A stretch of DNA of 35,629 nucleotides, taken from Armatimonadota bacterium. Lineage in GTDB: Bacteria; Armatimonadota; Hebobacteria; CAIYQO01. Both the position numbers and the translations under genes were made by a program. Positions within the stretch are counted from its first letter, which is position 1. The number at the start of each line of letters is the position of its first letter. Shown here one piece after another: positions 25,063-33,456 of the stretch. The stretch is taken from the NCBI GenBank assembly GCA_020060775.1, contig JAGUZN010000339.1:1-35629 (forward strand), in the 5' to 3' direction. The notes under the pieces are model-generated. The model had not been told where the DNA came from. It worked only from the letters and a program-made list of their open reading frames with translations, and searched no databases.

Positions 25063-26907
25063 ATGGCAGATCAACCCAGCCCTGCGAGCCGTATCCTGCT
25101 ACTGGTCGATCACCCGGGTAATCGACAGCGACTGGCGAACGCACTGGCACCGCAGTATGCCGTCGTGTTGCCATCGTCTGATGCTACCCTGGCCGAACCG
25201 GTGGATTGCTGTCTCCTGGATGCGCCGGCATTGGCCCGTCTCACGGAGCGCCTCCTGCAACGCAAAGCGGTCGAGGCGCCGAATTTTCTCCCCATGATCT
25301 TGTTGATCCCGCGTGAGGCTGTGCGCCTGGTGCCCCCAGCGTACTGGGACGTCATCGATGAGGTGATGTCCATCCCTGCCGAGAAGCCTGAACTGCTGCA
25401 GCGCGTGTCCTCCTTGCTGCGCATCCGGCGCCTTACCAGCGAGGTCCGTCAGAAGGCCGCCGCTGATGCGACACTGGCGTCGCTGGCGGAAGGGTTAATC
25501 ATCTATGATACGACAGGTCATATCCTGCAAAACAATCACATCGCCGACGCCTACCTCGACTACTTCCGCGTCACACCCCATCCCCCATTTCTGGACCGGA
25601 CACGCGACTTGCACATCGAAACCGTGGACGGCAGCCCGTTTCCTCCCGAGGCCCTGCCCACCGTGCGTGCCTTGGCGGGTGAGACCATCACAGGCCTGGT
25701 GATGGCCTTCCGCTACGATGCCAGCGCCACGCAATGGCTCTCGGTCAATGCGGCGCCGATTCAGTTGCCGTCCGGGGAACGGATGGGCGCCGTGGTGACC
25801 TTTACCGATATTACCCGACGCCGTCAGATCGAGGAAGAGCGTGAGCGGTTGTACGCCGAGTTAGATTCGACCATCTCCGCGATCGCCGACGGTATTCTCG
25901 TCTTTGACACGGACGGCAAGGTGATGCGGATGAATCCGACGGCGAGAATCCTTCTCGGCACGCACAATGGCAACGGCATCGAGCAACTGGAGGAGCAGAT
26001 CGCCTTCCCGCTGTCGACGACGCCGGACGGTCCGACCATGCCGGTGCACGTGCTCCCGGTCTGGCAGGCCTTGCGCGGGGAAACGGTGCATGGCCTGACC
26101 GGCCTGCTGCGGGCTCCGAACACCAGGGAGACCTGGCTCTCCATCAGTGCGGCGCCGATTCGAACAACGCAGGGGCGGATCATCGGCGCGATCCTCTCCC
26201 TGACCGATGTGACCGTACTGCACGAACTGCAACAACGCCAGGAGGATTTCCTGCGCATCGTTTCCCATGATTTGCGCAATCCGCTCACCATCATTCAGGG
26301 GCATATCCAGCTGTTGTCCTCCAGATTGGCCTACGCGGGCGTGAACGGCGATATGCGCAGCGGCGTCGAGGCGATCCAACGCAGTGTGAAGCGCATGAAT
26401 GCGATGATCCAGGATCTGGTAGATGCCACCCGGCTCGAAAGCGGCCAATTCCCGCTGGAGTTGCACGCGGTCGATCTACGAGATTACCTGCAGAATCTGT
26501 TATCACGCACGGAAATGCTGATCGACTACGCCCGCATCACTCTGGAGATTCCATCCGATCTCCCGCCGGTGTCCGCCGATTACAATCGCCTCGAACGGAT
26601 CTTCATCAACCTGCTCTCCAACGCGCTGAAGTACTCCACGCCGGGTACCCCGGTGCTGGTACGTGCTCGACGAGAGGGTGGGATGGTACGCATTGCGGTC
26701 ACCGATGAAGGACCGGGCATTCCGCCCGAGGATCTCCCCTTGCTCTTTCAGCGGTATTATCGTGTGAAAGGCGCTCGTATGCAAGAAGGCATCGGCCTCG
26801 GGTTGTATATCTCACGCCTCCTGGTCGAAGCGCATGGGGGACGGGTGTGGGTGGAGAGTGAAGTTGGCAAGGGGAGCACGTTTTCGTTCACGCTGCCCGT
26901 GGCATAG
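25063..26907 (+). CDS. Pseudo-receiver/PAS/PAS sensor histidine kinase, partner of the KaiC-like ATPase
   Basis: A 614-residue kinase starting directly after the KaiC-like stop codon (TAA-ATG). Residues 1-125 resemble a receiver domain ([31 protein letters not shown]). It keeps an Asp at the usual phospho-acceptor site, but the acidic pair is reduced to DH and the conserved Lys before Pro is Ile ([11 protein letters not shown]). It is probably a pseudo-receiver used for protein contact. Two PAS domains follow, then HisKA ([18 protein letters not shown]) and an ATPase domain with [25 protein letters not shown] and GIGLGLYI, ending FSFTLPVA. The kinase motifs are intact. It probably reads the state of the KaiC-like protein; this is inferred from gene adjacency. 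Confidence 0.9.
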   Translation: MADQPSPASRILLLVDHPGNRQRLANALAPQYAVVLPSSDATLAEPVDCCLLDAPALARLTERLLQRKAVEAPNFLPMILLIPREAVRLVPPAYWDVIDEVMSIPAEKPELLQRVSSLLRIRRLTSEVRQKAAADATLASLAEGLIIYDTTGHILQNNHIADAYLDYFRVTPHPPFLDRTRDLHIETVDGSPFPPEALPTVRALAGETITGLVMAFRYDASATQWLSVNAAPIQLPSGERMGAVVTFTDITRRRQIEEERERLYAELDSTISAIADGILVFDTDGKVMRMNPTARILLGTHNGNGIEQLEEQIAFPLSTTPDGPTMPVHVLPVWQALRGETVHGLTGLLRAPNTRETWLSISAAPIRTTQGRIIGAILSLTDVTVLHELQQRQEDFLRIVSHDLRNPLTIIQGHIQLLSSRLAYAGVNGDMRSGVEAIQRSVKRMNAMIQDLVDATRLESGQFPLELHAVDLRDYLQNLLSRTEMLIDYARITLEIPSDLPPVSADYNRLERIFINLLSNALKYSTPGTPVLVRARREGGMVRIAVTDEGPGIPPEDLPLLFQRYYRVKGARMQEGIGLGLYISRLLVEAHGGRVWVESEVGKGSTFSFTLPVA

Positions 26908-27011
26908 TTCCCGATCAGTGAAACTACTCAGGGACAATGTGCAAACATGTTATACCAGCAGGTTGACGTGAAGTGGAACCAAAGGTCCCATTCGTCAGAT
27001 TGGAGCACACC

Positions 27012-27767
27012 ATGAGCGATGAAGCATCGATGAACGATACAGAGCATCAATGGGTTGAGGCGATGATTGACACCATGCGCGAGCCGGTGATGTCTCTACA
27101 AGGTGATGCCGATCTGTTGGCCGAGATGGTGCGCGAGCGGTGTCCGGATACCGAGACCCACGAGCGGGTCGCGACAGTGCAACGTAACGCTCACCGCATG
27201 CATGTGATCATGCTGGACCTGGTGGATATGGCGCGGCTGGACAGTGGACACCTGACGCTCCACTATCAGCCGTTGGAACTGAACGCATTCCTTGATGATC
27301 TACTCACACGCTTGGCGACGATGCTGGAGGTCGCGCGTATCAGGACCGAAATCCCTCCCGACCTGCCGATGGTCAATACCGATCCCGCGCGGCTGGAGCG
27401 TATCTTTATCAATCTGCTCAGCAATGCGATGATCTATTCGCCAATACACACCCCGGTGACGATCCATGCGACGCTCGGGGCTGACACGGTCATCGTGTCA
27501 GTGCACGATACGGGACGCAGCATTGCGCGTGAAGACCGCCCCCATATCTTTGAACGCTTCTACCACGCGCACGGTGGCCGAACCGCGGAGAGCATGGGCT
27601 TGGGCCTCTTTATTGCGCGCATGCTGGTGGAAGCCCATGGTGGGCGCATCGGAGTGGAAAGCGATGTCAGCAGGGGGAGCACGTTTTTTTCACACTGCCG
27701 GTTGCCTGATATGCACAATACGTGCCTCGCCTGCGATTGTCATACGGGACAGGAGTTGGTGCGATGA
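27012..27767 (+). CDS. Degenerate histidine-kinase-like protein lacking the phospho-acceptor His
   Basis: A 251-residue paralogue of the preceding kinase's catalytic part. Where the neighbour has [10 protein letters not shown], this protein has MIDTMREPV, so the phospho-accepting His is replaced (Asp in the alignment). The ATPase domain keeps the N-box (INLLSNAMIYSP) and G2 (MGLGLFIA), but in G1 the second Gly is Ser (HDTGRSIARED). It is probably a pseudokinase or dimerisation partner. The ATG at 27012 follows GGAG; the track's GTG at 26973 is less likely. The end is odd: a T7 run shifts the expected STFFFTLPVA ending into SHCRLPDMHN and an 18-codon extension that ends by ATGA overlap with the next gene. 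Confidence 0.75.
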   Translation: MSDEASMNDTEHQWVEAMIDTMREPVMSLQGDADLLAEMVRERCPDTETHERVATVQRNAHRMHVIMLDLVDMARLDSGHLTLHYQPLELNAFLDDLLTRLATMLEVARIRTEIPPDLPMVNTDPARLERIFINLLSNAMIYSPIHTPVTIHATLGADTVIVSVHDTGRSIAREDRPHIFERFYHAHGGRTAESMGLGLFIARMLVEAHGGRIGVESDVSRGSTFFSHCRLPDMHNTCLACDCHTGQELVR

Positions 27768-28876
27768 TGACCCAGTCGCCTATTGCCCGTGTGTTAATAC
27801 TCGGCGCGAGCCTGGTTGTCGTTGTGGCAGGACTGCGGGCGGCGGCGGCGTTTATCGCGCCTGCGTTGTTGGCGATGCTGCTTGCGGTGGCGGTACTGCC
27901 GATGATTCACTGGCTTGAACGGAAACGGCTTCCGACCTGGGTGTCCATCTTGCTGGTCATTGTGGGCGGACTGCTGATCGGGTCGGCGCTGATTTTCTTT
28001 GTCTCGATGTCGCTCGTCCGGCTGGGAATACATCTGCCCGCCTACCAGGAAAGCTTCACCGCCAAGCTCACCGCCCTGGCTAATTGGCTTGCGCGCTACG
28101 GGGTGCCGATGCCATCAGCATCCTCAAGCGAATTCTTCAGTGTGTCGCGCATCTTCAGTGTATTGGGGACGGTGTTCGGTATTCTCAGCCGCGGCTTGAC
28201 TGCCGCGCTCCTCAGTCTGCTGCTCTTTGTGGTGTTTTCGATTGAGGCAGCCAGGGTTACCAGGCGTATCGGAACGCAACTCGGGGTAGAGAGTCCGGCG
28301 GCAGCACGATTCGTGCGACTGGGGAAGGATATCGCGAGCTACTTCCGTGTCCGCGCATATAACAACCTGTTTGTCGGCGCCGCGTTAACCGGTTTGTTCT
28401 GGGGGTTCGGCGTGGATTTTGCCGGGTTGTGGGGGGTGCTGGCATTTTTCCTCGGTTTCATCCCCAACATCGGGCTGCCGTTAGCTGTGGCGCCTGCCGT
28501 TGTTTTGGCCTGGATTCAGCATGGCGGGTTGACCGCACTACTCATCATCGGTGGGGCCATCCTGATCAATATACTCGGCGATTATGTCCTCACCCCGCGG
28601 ATGGCAGGGAAGGCGCTGAATATGTCGATCGCTACCATCTTCCTGTCGTTTATCTTCTGGGCATGGATCTTCGGACCGTTAGGAGCGCTGATCTCCATTC
28701 CACTGACTTCTATCGTGATGATGGCGTTGGATAGCTACCGCGAGACGCGCTGGATGGCGAATCTCATGAGCGCACAAGGTCTCAAGGAATATCCGGACAC
28801 GGAGAGTACCGTAAGTACAGCTCCTCCTCCCGCTACGGGAGGACCGGATGAACAACACGAGCAGCATAATGCGTAG
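27764..28876 (+). CDS. AI-2E (PerM/YdiK) family transporter
   Basis: A 370-residue inner-membrane protein with about seven or eight membrane segments and the family's central soluble loop. Typical stretches are ALLAMLLAVAVLPMIHWLERK near the start, GVLAFFLGFIPNIGLPLAVAP, and GDYVLTPRMAGKALNMS near the end. Members include TqsA (autoinducer-2 export) and Na+/H+ antiporters, so the substrate cannot be named. The ORF track begins at GTG 27722, but the ATG at 27764 has AGGAG eight bases upstream and begins the first hydrophobic segment. The C-terminus is a Pro/Gly and His/Glu-rich tail containing a codon-embedded hairpin. It is last in the KaiC-like operon. Confidence 0.88.
   Translation: MMTQSPIARVLILGASLVVVVAGLRAAAAFIAPALLAMLLAVAVLPMIHWLERKRLPTWVSILLVIVGGLLIGSALIFFVSMSLVRLGIHLPAYQESFTAKLTALANWLARYGVPMPSASSSEFFSVSRIFSVLGTVFGILSRGLTAALLSLLLFVVFSIEAARVTRRIGTQLGVESPAAARFVRLGKDIASYFRVRAYNNLFVGAALTGLFWGFGVDFAGLWGVLAFFLGFIPNIGLPLAVAPAVVLAWIQHGGLTALLIIGGAILINILGDYVLTPRMAGKALNMSIATIFLSFIFWAWIFGPLGALISIPLTSIVMMALDSYRETRWMANLMSAQGLKEYPDTESTVSTAPPPATGGPDEQHEQHNA
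28825..28843. repeat. GC-rich hairpin inside the AI-2E gene tail
   Basis: TCCTCCCG, a CTA loop and CGGGAGGA form a perfect 8-bp stem within the codons for the PPPATGGP tail, 34 bases before the stop codon. There is no T-tract. It may help end or stabilise the transcript, or be a small palindromic insertion in a tolerant linker. Confidence 0.5.
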
Positions 28877-28929
28877 TACAAGCAATATCGGCGAGGCCAT
28901 ACGCCACCTTGTGACGCACAGTCGTATCC

Positions 28930-29030
28930 CCGCGTTTCCCAGTACCCATCAACAAGCCCCAAATCCTGTAAGGACTCCAATAATAGCCCACAACACGAGT
29001 AGCCATCACCAATGGCACCTCAGTGGTCAT
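28930..29030 (-). pseudogene. Frameshifted second copy of the GlsB/YeaQ-type gene
   Basis: Just downstream of the intact GlsB/YeaQ-like gene and in the same orientation, the sequence reads MTTEVPLV in one frame, LLVLWAIIGVLTGFGA in the next, and LLMGTGK in the first again. These match MADGVSF, MALALWAITGLVVGLLF and LIMGTGK of the intact copy. At least two frameshifts separate the pieces, and the rest of the copy is not recognisable. It is a decayed tandem duplicate. Confidence 0.7.
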
Positions 29031-29095
29031 CGACAGTTTCTCTTCGCCACCCTGATACTGGTATGGTAACTGGAGAGCATTACTCATCAGGCTTC

Positions 29096-29389
29096 TCATG
29101 TTTTCGTCGTCGCTGTTCGCCGACGTGCCATTATGGCAATCACCATCAGGATCACAGTGCCAGCAGCCCCCGCCATGATTGCGAATGCCCAGCTATTCAG
29201 TAGCGATGCACCCACGAGCACCCTGATCAGCAGCCCCCCGAGCAGGGCGCCGACAGTGCCGAGGAGCACATATCCCCAGAAGCCGCCGTATTTCCCTGTC
29301 CCCATGATGAGGGCAAAGAGCAAGCCAACAACTAATCCGGTGATGGCCCACAACGCGAGTGCCATTGGAAATGATACGCCATCAGCCAT
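29096..29389 (-). CDS. GlsB/YeaQ/YmgE family stress-response membrane protein
   Basis: A 97-residue protein with three membrane segments and the glycine-rich signature of the 'transglycosylase-associated' family (LWAITGLVVGLLFALIMG, GGFWGYVLLGTVGALLGGLL). Members are small inner-membrane proteins linked to envelope stress and have no known enzymatic activity. The ATG at 29389 follows GGGGGAG by five bases and gives the standard N-terminus, so the longer track start (29410) is rejected. A basic tail (MARRRTATTKT) ends the protein. A decayed copy lies immediately downstream. Confidence 0.88.
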   Translation of the reverse strand: MADGVSFPMALALWAITGLVVGLLFALIMGTGKYGGFWGYVLLGTVGALLGGLLIRVLVGASLLNSWAFAIMAGAAGTVILMVIAIMARRRTATTKT

Positions 29390-29832
29390 CGATACTCCCC
29401 CTGAATTCATCCGCTATGGATACTGTTACCTCGTTATGGTGTGATGACTCTCGCTTCATGGTGCGAAAACAGCCTAGAGCCTAATGCAGAAGAGGAGTCG
29501 ATGATGCACGAAGGTGTCTAGGCAAGCAGTATATCTGTTACGAAGCATCCTGGCACTATTTCATCCCGCGACACAGTGGCACCAGCGGCAAGTGGTGACC
29601 GTCCCAGCGAGGACAACCCATGATGCCTGCTGATGCAAGGCAGGGAAAGTATCGGCATCTCATGTTTGGCCTGCGATCGCATCTCTTTCTCGTCATCAGA
29701 GTGTATCACTGCCTGGAGTTATGCGAGGACTTGTGATTTTTCACAGGCAAACTGGACATGGCCTTGACATGAATGAAGTAGCACCCGGTAAAAATTCGAA
29801 TGAATGTTTTCGTTAAAGCCGGGGGACATCCG
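29390..29832. promoter_or_regulatory. Intergenic region with candidate promoter for the secreted stalk protein
   Basis: The 443-base divergent gap holds no convincing gene; the 63-codon minus frame at 29518-29709 has no start signals or family features. A plus-strand promoter candidate is TTGACA (29764) and TAAAAA (29789), 19 bases apart. Transcription would start near 29801, inside or after the first possible ATG (29800), which favours the ATG at 29833 for the following gene. I see nothing else I can name. Confidence 0.35.
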
Positions 29833-31959
29833 ATGGCCATCCGCATGTTAGTGTTGTGTATTCTGCTGCTAATCAATGTAGCGGTCTTCGCGCAAGCGCC
29901 GTTGCCACCGGAGGTGTATACGACGCCAGGCCCGCATGTGGTGGTGAATGGTACGCTGGTGCGTGCCCCGGTGCGTAACGTCAACGGGCGCTTGCTATTG
30001 CCGATGCGGGCGGTCTTCGAAGCACTGCAGTCGGATGTGCAGTGGTTTGCCGCGACCCAGCAGGTGACCGCGACACGCGGGCAGACGGTCGTGCAGTTGT
30101 GGATCGGCCGCTCGTATGCGCTGGTAAACAGCCAACAAGTGCCGCTCGACGTGCCGCCGCAGCTCATCAACAGTGTCACCTACGTGCCGCTGCGTTTCCC
30201 CGCGGAGGCGTTCGGGGGCGACGTCATTTGGGACCCAACGACGCAAACGGCGATCATCACCATCCCACCGCTCGGGACGGTTCCCCCACCGACGGCGACG
30301 TTCACCGGCACGCTGCTGGATGTGCGCACCACCGACGGGCGCACACTGATCGTGCAGGAGCGGGGGACGAATACTATCGTAGCCGTCCCCCTGGCGTCGA
30401 ATACCGTCATGACGCGGGGTCGCGTCAATGTGCCCGCGCAGTCGGTAAACATCACTGACCTGCAGCCTGGTGACCTGGTGGTGATCACCCGGGACAGCGC
30501 GGGCCGGGCGACGCGCATTGACGCCACCTATCAGCAGGTGACCGGACGTGTGTCAGGCATCACTGCGAATCGTGTGTTGCTGCAGGACGGCGCGGTCTAC
30601 GAGTTGCGCCCCGAGCTGCGCGTGACCGATACCCTCGGTAATCCGGTCTCGCTGTCCAGCGTGCCGAGCGGCACGGAGGTGACGCTCCGCATCACCCCCG
30701 GCACCAGCCAGGTTTGGGCGATCATGACAACCACAACAGCGCCGCCGCCTGGAACGCCGTCGATCACGTCGGTCAGCGCCGTCAACTACACCCGGCCGCT
30801 GCGCGCCGGAGAGACGCTGGTGATTCAAGCGACCGGTATGCCGCAGGCCGATGCAGTGACGGCGCGGGTGGGCGATCTGCTGACGAACATCCCGCTGGCC
30901 GAACAATCGCCCGGCGTGTATCAGGGACAGGTGACGATCCCGGCGAATGTGAACCTGACTGAGACGCCGATTTACGCGCGCATGCGCCGTGGGACGACGA
31001 CATCCGCCGAGGTGCGCTCCACGCAGACCATTACCATCGACACCCTCCCGCCGGTCATCGGCAACCGGACGCCGGCGAATAACAGCCAGATCGCGGATCG
31101 CAATCCCGTCATCAGCGCCAGTTTCGATGATCGCGGCGGCAGCGGTATCAATCCGCAGGCAGTGCGGATACGGGTCAACGGCATCGATGTCACCGGCTCC
31201 GCGCTGATCAACCAGACGGGCATCAGCTACCAGGGGCGCGACCTGCCCACAGGACAAGTCGTCATTCAAGTCGAGGCTGCCGACCGCGCGGGGAACACCA
31301 CCGCCGCCGACTGGCGGTTCACGGTGACGACGGGCGCTCCGGGGTCTTTGCAGATTTTGTCGGTGACCCACAACGCCACGAGCCCGCTCCAACCCGGACA
31401 GCAGGTGACCTTCACCACCCGACTCTCTGCCCAGCCGACACGCCTGGAGTGGTATCTGGACAACCAGCTCATCGCGACCGGCGGCACGCGGGCGACCGGC
31501 ACGCTGGAATATACCCAACGCTACACTATTCGGAGCACTGATCCGACCGGCACGCATACCCTGAGCGTGCGGGTCTTCGATGCCGCGGGCAACAGCCTGC
31601 AGCAGGCGGCCTCCAACCCGCTGATCATCGGCACACCGTCGTCGCAAACCTTCGGCATCACCGCGCCGGCTGATGATACCCCTGCGCCTGATCCGCTGGT
31701 GGTCACCGGCACAGCGCCGGCAGGCAGTCAGGTACGGGTGACGGTGACGTACCAGGGGAGCATCGTCATTTTTCCGACGCAGGGGCAGCTGTTCCAGGGC
31801 ACCGTCACGACGAATAGTAACCGGATCTGGACAACGTCGGGGATCAACCTGTCAGTTCCCGCGCTGACGACAGTGGAGGCTTATACCGTGCGCGCGGAAC
31901 TCCTCGATGCACAGGGCAACGTCGTGCAGACAGACACCGTGACGCTAACTGAACAATAG
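29833..31959 (+). CDS. Secreted protein with copper-amine-oxidase-type stalk domain and Ig-like repeats
   Basis: A 708-residue exported protein beginning with a signal peptide (MAIRMLVLCILLLINVAVFA-Q). Next is a copper amine oxidase N-terminal-type (stalk) domain: VNGRLLLPMRAVFEAL, then YVPLRFPAEAFGGDVIWD. Two small beta domains (about 160-305) may be DUF5666/OB-like. Ig-like or cadherin-like modules follow (DTLPPVIGNRTPANNSQIAD; SFDDRGGSGINPQAVRIRV). The C-terminal module (ITAPADDTPAPDPLVVTGTA) resembles Gmad2-type domains. No enzyme motif is visible, so a cell-surface or extracellular adhesion/scaffold role is likely. No anchor or sorting signal is seen at the C-terminus. Domain names are from memory of motifs. 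Confidence 0.8.
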   Translation: MAIRMLVLCILLLINVAVFAQAPLPPEVYTTPGPHVVVNGTLVRAPVRNVNGRLLLPMRAVFEALQSDVQWFAATQQVTATRGQTVVQLWIGRSYALVNSQQVPLDVPPQLINSVTYVPLRFPAEAFGGDVIWDPTTQTAIITIPPLGTVPPPTATFTGTLLDVRTTDGRTLIVQERGTNTIVAVPLASNTVMTRGRVNVPAQSVNITDLQPGDLVVITRDSAGRATRIDATYQQVTGRVSGITANRVLLQDGAVYELRPELRVTDTLGNPVSLSSVPSGTEVTLRITPGTSQVWAIMTTTTAPPPGTPSITSVSAVNYTRPLRAGETLVIQATGMPQADAVTARVGDLLTNIPLAEQSPGVYQGQVTIPANVNLTETPIYARMRRGTTTSAEVRSTQTITIDTLPPVIGNRTPANNSQIADRNPVISASFDDRGGSGINPQAVRIRVNGIDVTGSALINQTGISYQGRDLPTGQVVIQVEAADRAGNTTAADWRFTVTTGAPGSLQILSVTHNATSPLQPGQQVTFTTRLSAQPTRLEWYLDNQLIATGGTRATGTLEYTQRYTIRSTDPTGTHTLSVRVFDAAGNSLQQAASNPLIIGTPSSQTFGITAPADDTPAPDPLVVTGTAPAGSQVRVTVTYQGSIVIFPTQGQLFQGTVTTNSNRIWTTSGINLSVPALTTVEAYTVRAELLDAQGNVVQTDTVTLTEQ

Positions 31960-31998
31960 ACCGGCTGAATGGGTACAACTACAACAGCTTGCGAACCG

Positions 31999-32220
31999 TT
32001 AGCTATATAGGGCATATTCTGTACCTTCAACCGGGGTAACAGGATATTGCGGATTAAGTTGTCGTATCTCTTCCCATGGTCGTGCATTGGCGATACTGGC
32101 GCCACAATTGGGGCAGGTATTATCGGCAGCGACCCAGGCTGCCGCGCTATAGACATGGCCACAGAGTTCACACCAGATATACTTACCGAATGATTCCTCC
32201 AGTGGACTATCAGTTCCCAT
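31999..32220 (-). CDS. Small zinc-ribbon/rubredoxin-like protein
   Basis: A 73-residue protein with two CxxC knuckles, WCELCGHVY and TCPNCGAS, spaced as in rubredoxin-like or zinc-ribbon domains, so it should bind one Fe or Zn. The C-terminal part (RPWEEIRQLNPQYP) is polar and unfamiliar. The ATG follows GGAGGG by seven bases; the track's start at 32268 lies inside the desaturase gene and is rejected. The start lies one base after the desaturase stop (TGA-T-ATG), so expression is coupled. A role in electron supply to the desaturase is possible; structural zinc binding is equally possible. Confidence 0.75.
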   Translation of the reverse strand: MGTDSPLEESFGKYIWCELCGHVYSAAAWVAADNTCPNCGASIANARPWEEIRQLNPQYPVTPVEGTEYALYS

Positions 32221-32221
32221 A

Positions 32222-33271
32222 TCATGTCCCTCCCCTCTCATCGATTTGTTCACAGCGATCAAGCGCATGAAAACTGACCATTTGCCGCCGGCGTTCGTCG
32301 TACAGATTCAGCCGTATGGTTTTCAGGCTGCTGCGCAGGGTTAACGCTTTGACCGCCTGCACGGCCGGCGTCGCATCATAGGCTTGCTGCAAAGAGTAAT
32401 TCGGGATACGCGGGCGCAGATGGTGGACATGATGCAAGCCGATATTACCCGTGAACCATTGGAGCACTTTCGGGAGTCGGTAGTATGAACTTCCCTCCAA
32501 TGACGCGCGAAAGAAGTCCCACTCCGCCTGGCGGGCCCAATAGACCCCCTCGAATTGGTGCTGGATGTAGAAGATCCAGACACCGACCATCCAGAGAATA
32601 AACCAGACCGGCACCAGCACCAGCAGCAATGGTCGAAAGCCGACCGTTAAGCCGACGACCGCGGTCATCGCCAATAGCGCGCCATCGGTCAACCAGACGC
32701 TTCGGCGCTCACGTGCTGACGCTCTACGAATAGGAAAGCGATAAATTATCGCAAAGAGTATCGTTGATCCAAGGCCGAACAGCACGAATGGGTGCCGATA
32801 CCAGCGGTAGACCAACCGTTGCCACCGAGAGGCGGCCTGATATTCATCGACGGTCATAAGCTTTACATCACCGACACCCCGGCGGTCGAGATTGGCAAAG
32901 GAGGCATGGTGCTTCAAATGCGACCAGCGCCACTGGCCATAAGGCGTCATCATCAATACGCCCAGGAGAAATCCCAGGATCGCGTTTGCCCGCTGCGATG
33001 GAAAGAACGAGCCATGGGTACAGTCATGGAAGAAAATGAAGGTGCGGCAGAGGAATCCCGCCGCCACCACCGACATCCCCAGGGTGATCCAGTATGGGTA
33101 GCCGTGTGTCACCGTATACAGCATCATCCCCAGTAGTCCAAGCAAAGGGATGAGGGTATTGCACAGTTGTATGAATGCCCGGCGGATGTCCGGTTTCTCA
33201 TATTTCGCCAGTTCTTTATACCACTCTGGCTTTTCTGGTTGATGCTCCGCATGGTACGCTGCGTCTGGCAT
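32222..33271 (-). CDS. Membrane fatty acid desaturase
   Basis: A 349-residue membrane di-iron enzyme that should introduce double bonds into acyl chains. All three His boxes are present: HDCTH (FFHDCTHGSFF), HLKHH (SHLKHHASF) and HHVHH (GLHHVHHLRP), separated by paired membrane helices as in the DesA/acyl-lipid desaturase family. The start chosen is the ATG at 33271 after GAGG; the track's longer frame (to 33430) adds 53 residues with no sign of selection. Upstream is a nine-codon frame with its own strong ribosome binding site. Downstream, the zinc-ribbon gene is translationally coupled. The electron donor is not otherwise evident in the window. Confidence 0.9.
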   Translation of the reverse strand: MPDAAYHAEHQPEKPEWYKELAKYEKPDIRRAFIQLCNTLIPLLGLLGMMLYTVTHGYPYWITLGMSVVAAGFLCRTFIFFHDCTHGSFFPSQRANAILGFLLGVLMMTPYGQWRWSHLKHHASFANLDRRGVGDVKLMTVDEYQAASRWQRLVYRWYRHPFVLFGLGSTILFAIIYRFPIRRASARERRSVWLTDGALLAMTAVVGLTVGFRPLLLVLVPVWFILWMVGVWIFYIQHQFEGVYWARQAEWDFFRASLEGSSYYRLPKVLQWFTGNIGLHHVHHLRPRIPNYSLQQAYDATPAVQAVKALTLRSSLKTIRLNLYDERRRQMVSFHALDRCEQIDERGGT

Positions 33272-33282
33272 CGGATACCTCG

Positions 33283-33312
33283 TTATTCTGGATAGACCAG
33301 CAAGGCCTTCAT
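33283..33312 (-). other. Nine-codon frame MKALLVYPE: leader peptide or stub of a B12-binding radical-SAM gene
   Basis: A complete ATG-to-TAA frame encodes MKALLVYPE, preceded by GGGAGG at seven bases, an excellent ribosome binding site. It ends 11 bases before the desaturase ATG. MKALLVYPE is the start I remember from B12-binding-domain radical-SAM proteins, which continue with FP.TFWSF. Here a stop follows at once. It could be the 5' stub of such a gene after deletion, now serving as an upstream frame for the desaturase. Confidence 0.45.
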
Positions 33313-33456
33313 GATCGTGCCTCCCATACCGCGCCCGACGGGATGGTATACCCGAGTCGGCGGCAATAGGTAGAACACGACCGCCAACCGACGGAGGCTT
33401 GCATGCGTGCGTGGCGGCCATCTTGGTCACCCCGGCACCCCGGTCGGCGTGTCAGC

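Noticed and set aside
30553-31647. 364-codon minus-strand ORF
   Set aside because: Antisense to the secreted stalk/Ig protein; Arg/His-rich shadow without recognisable features.
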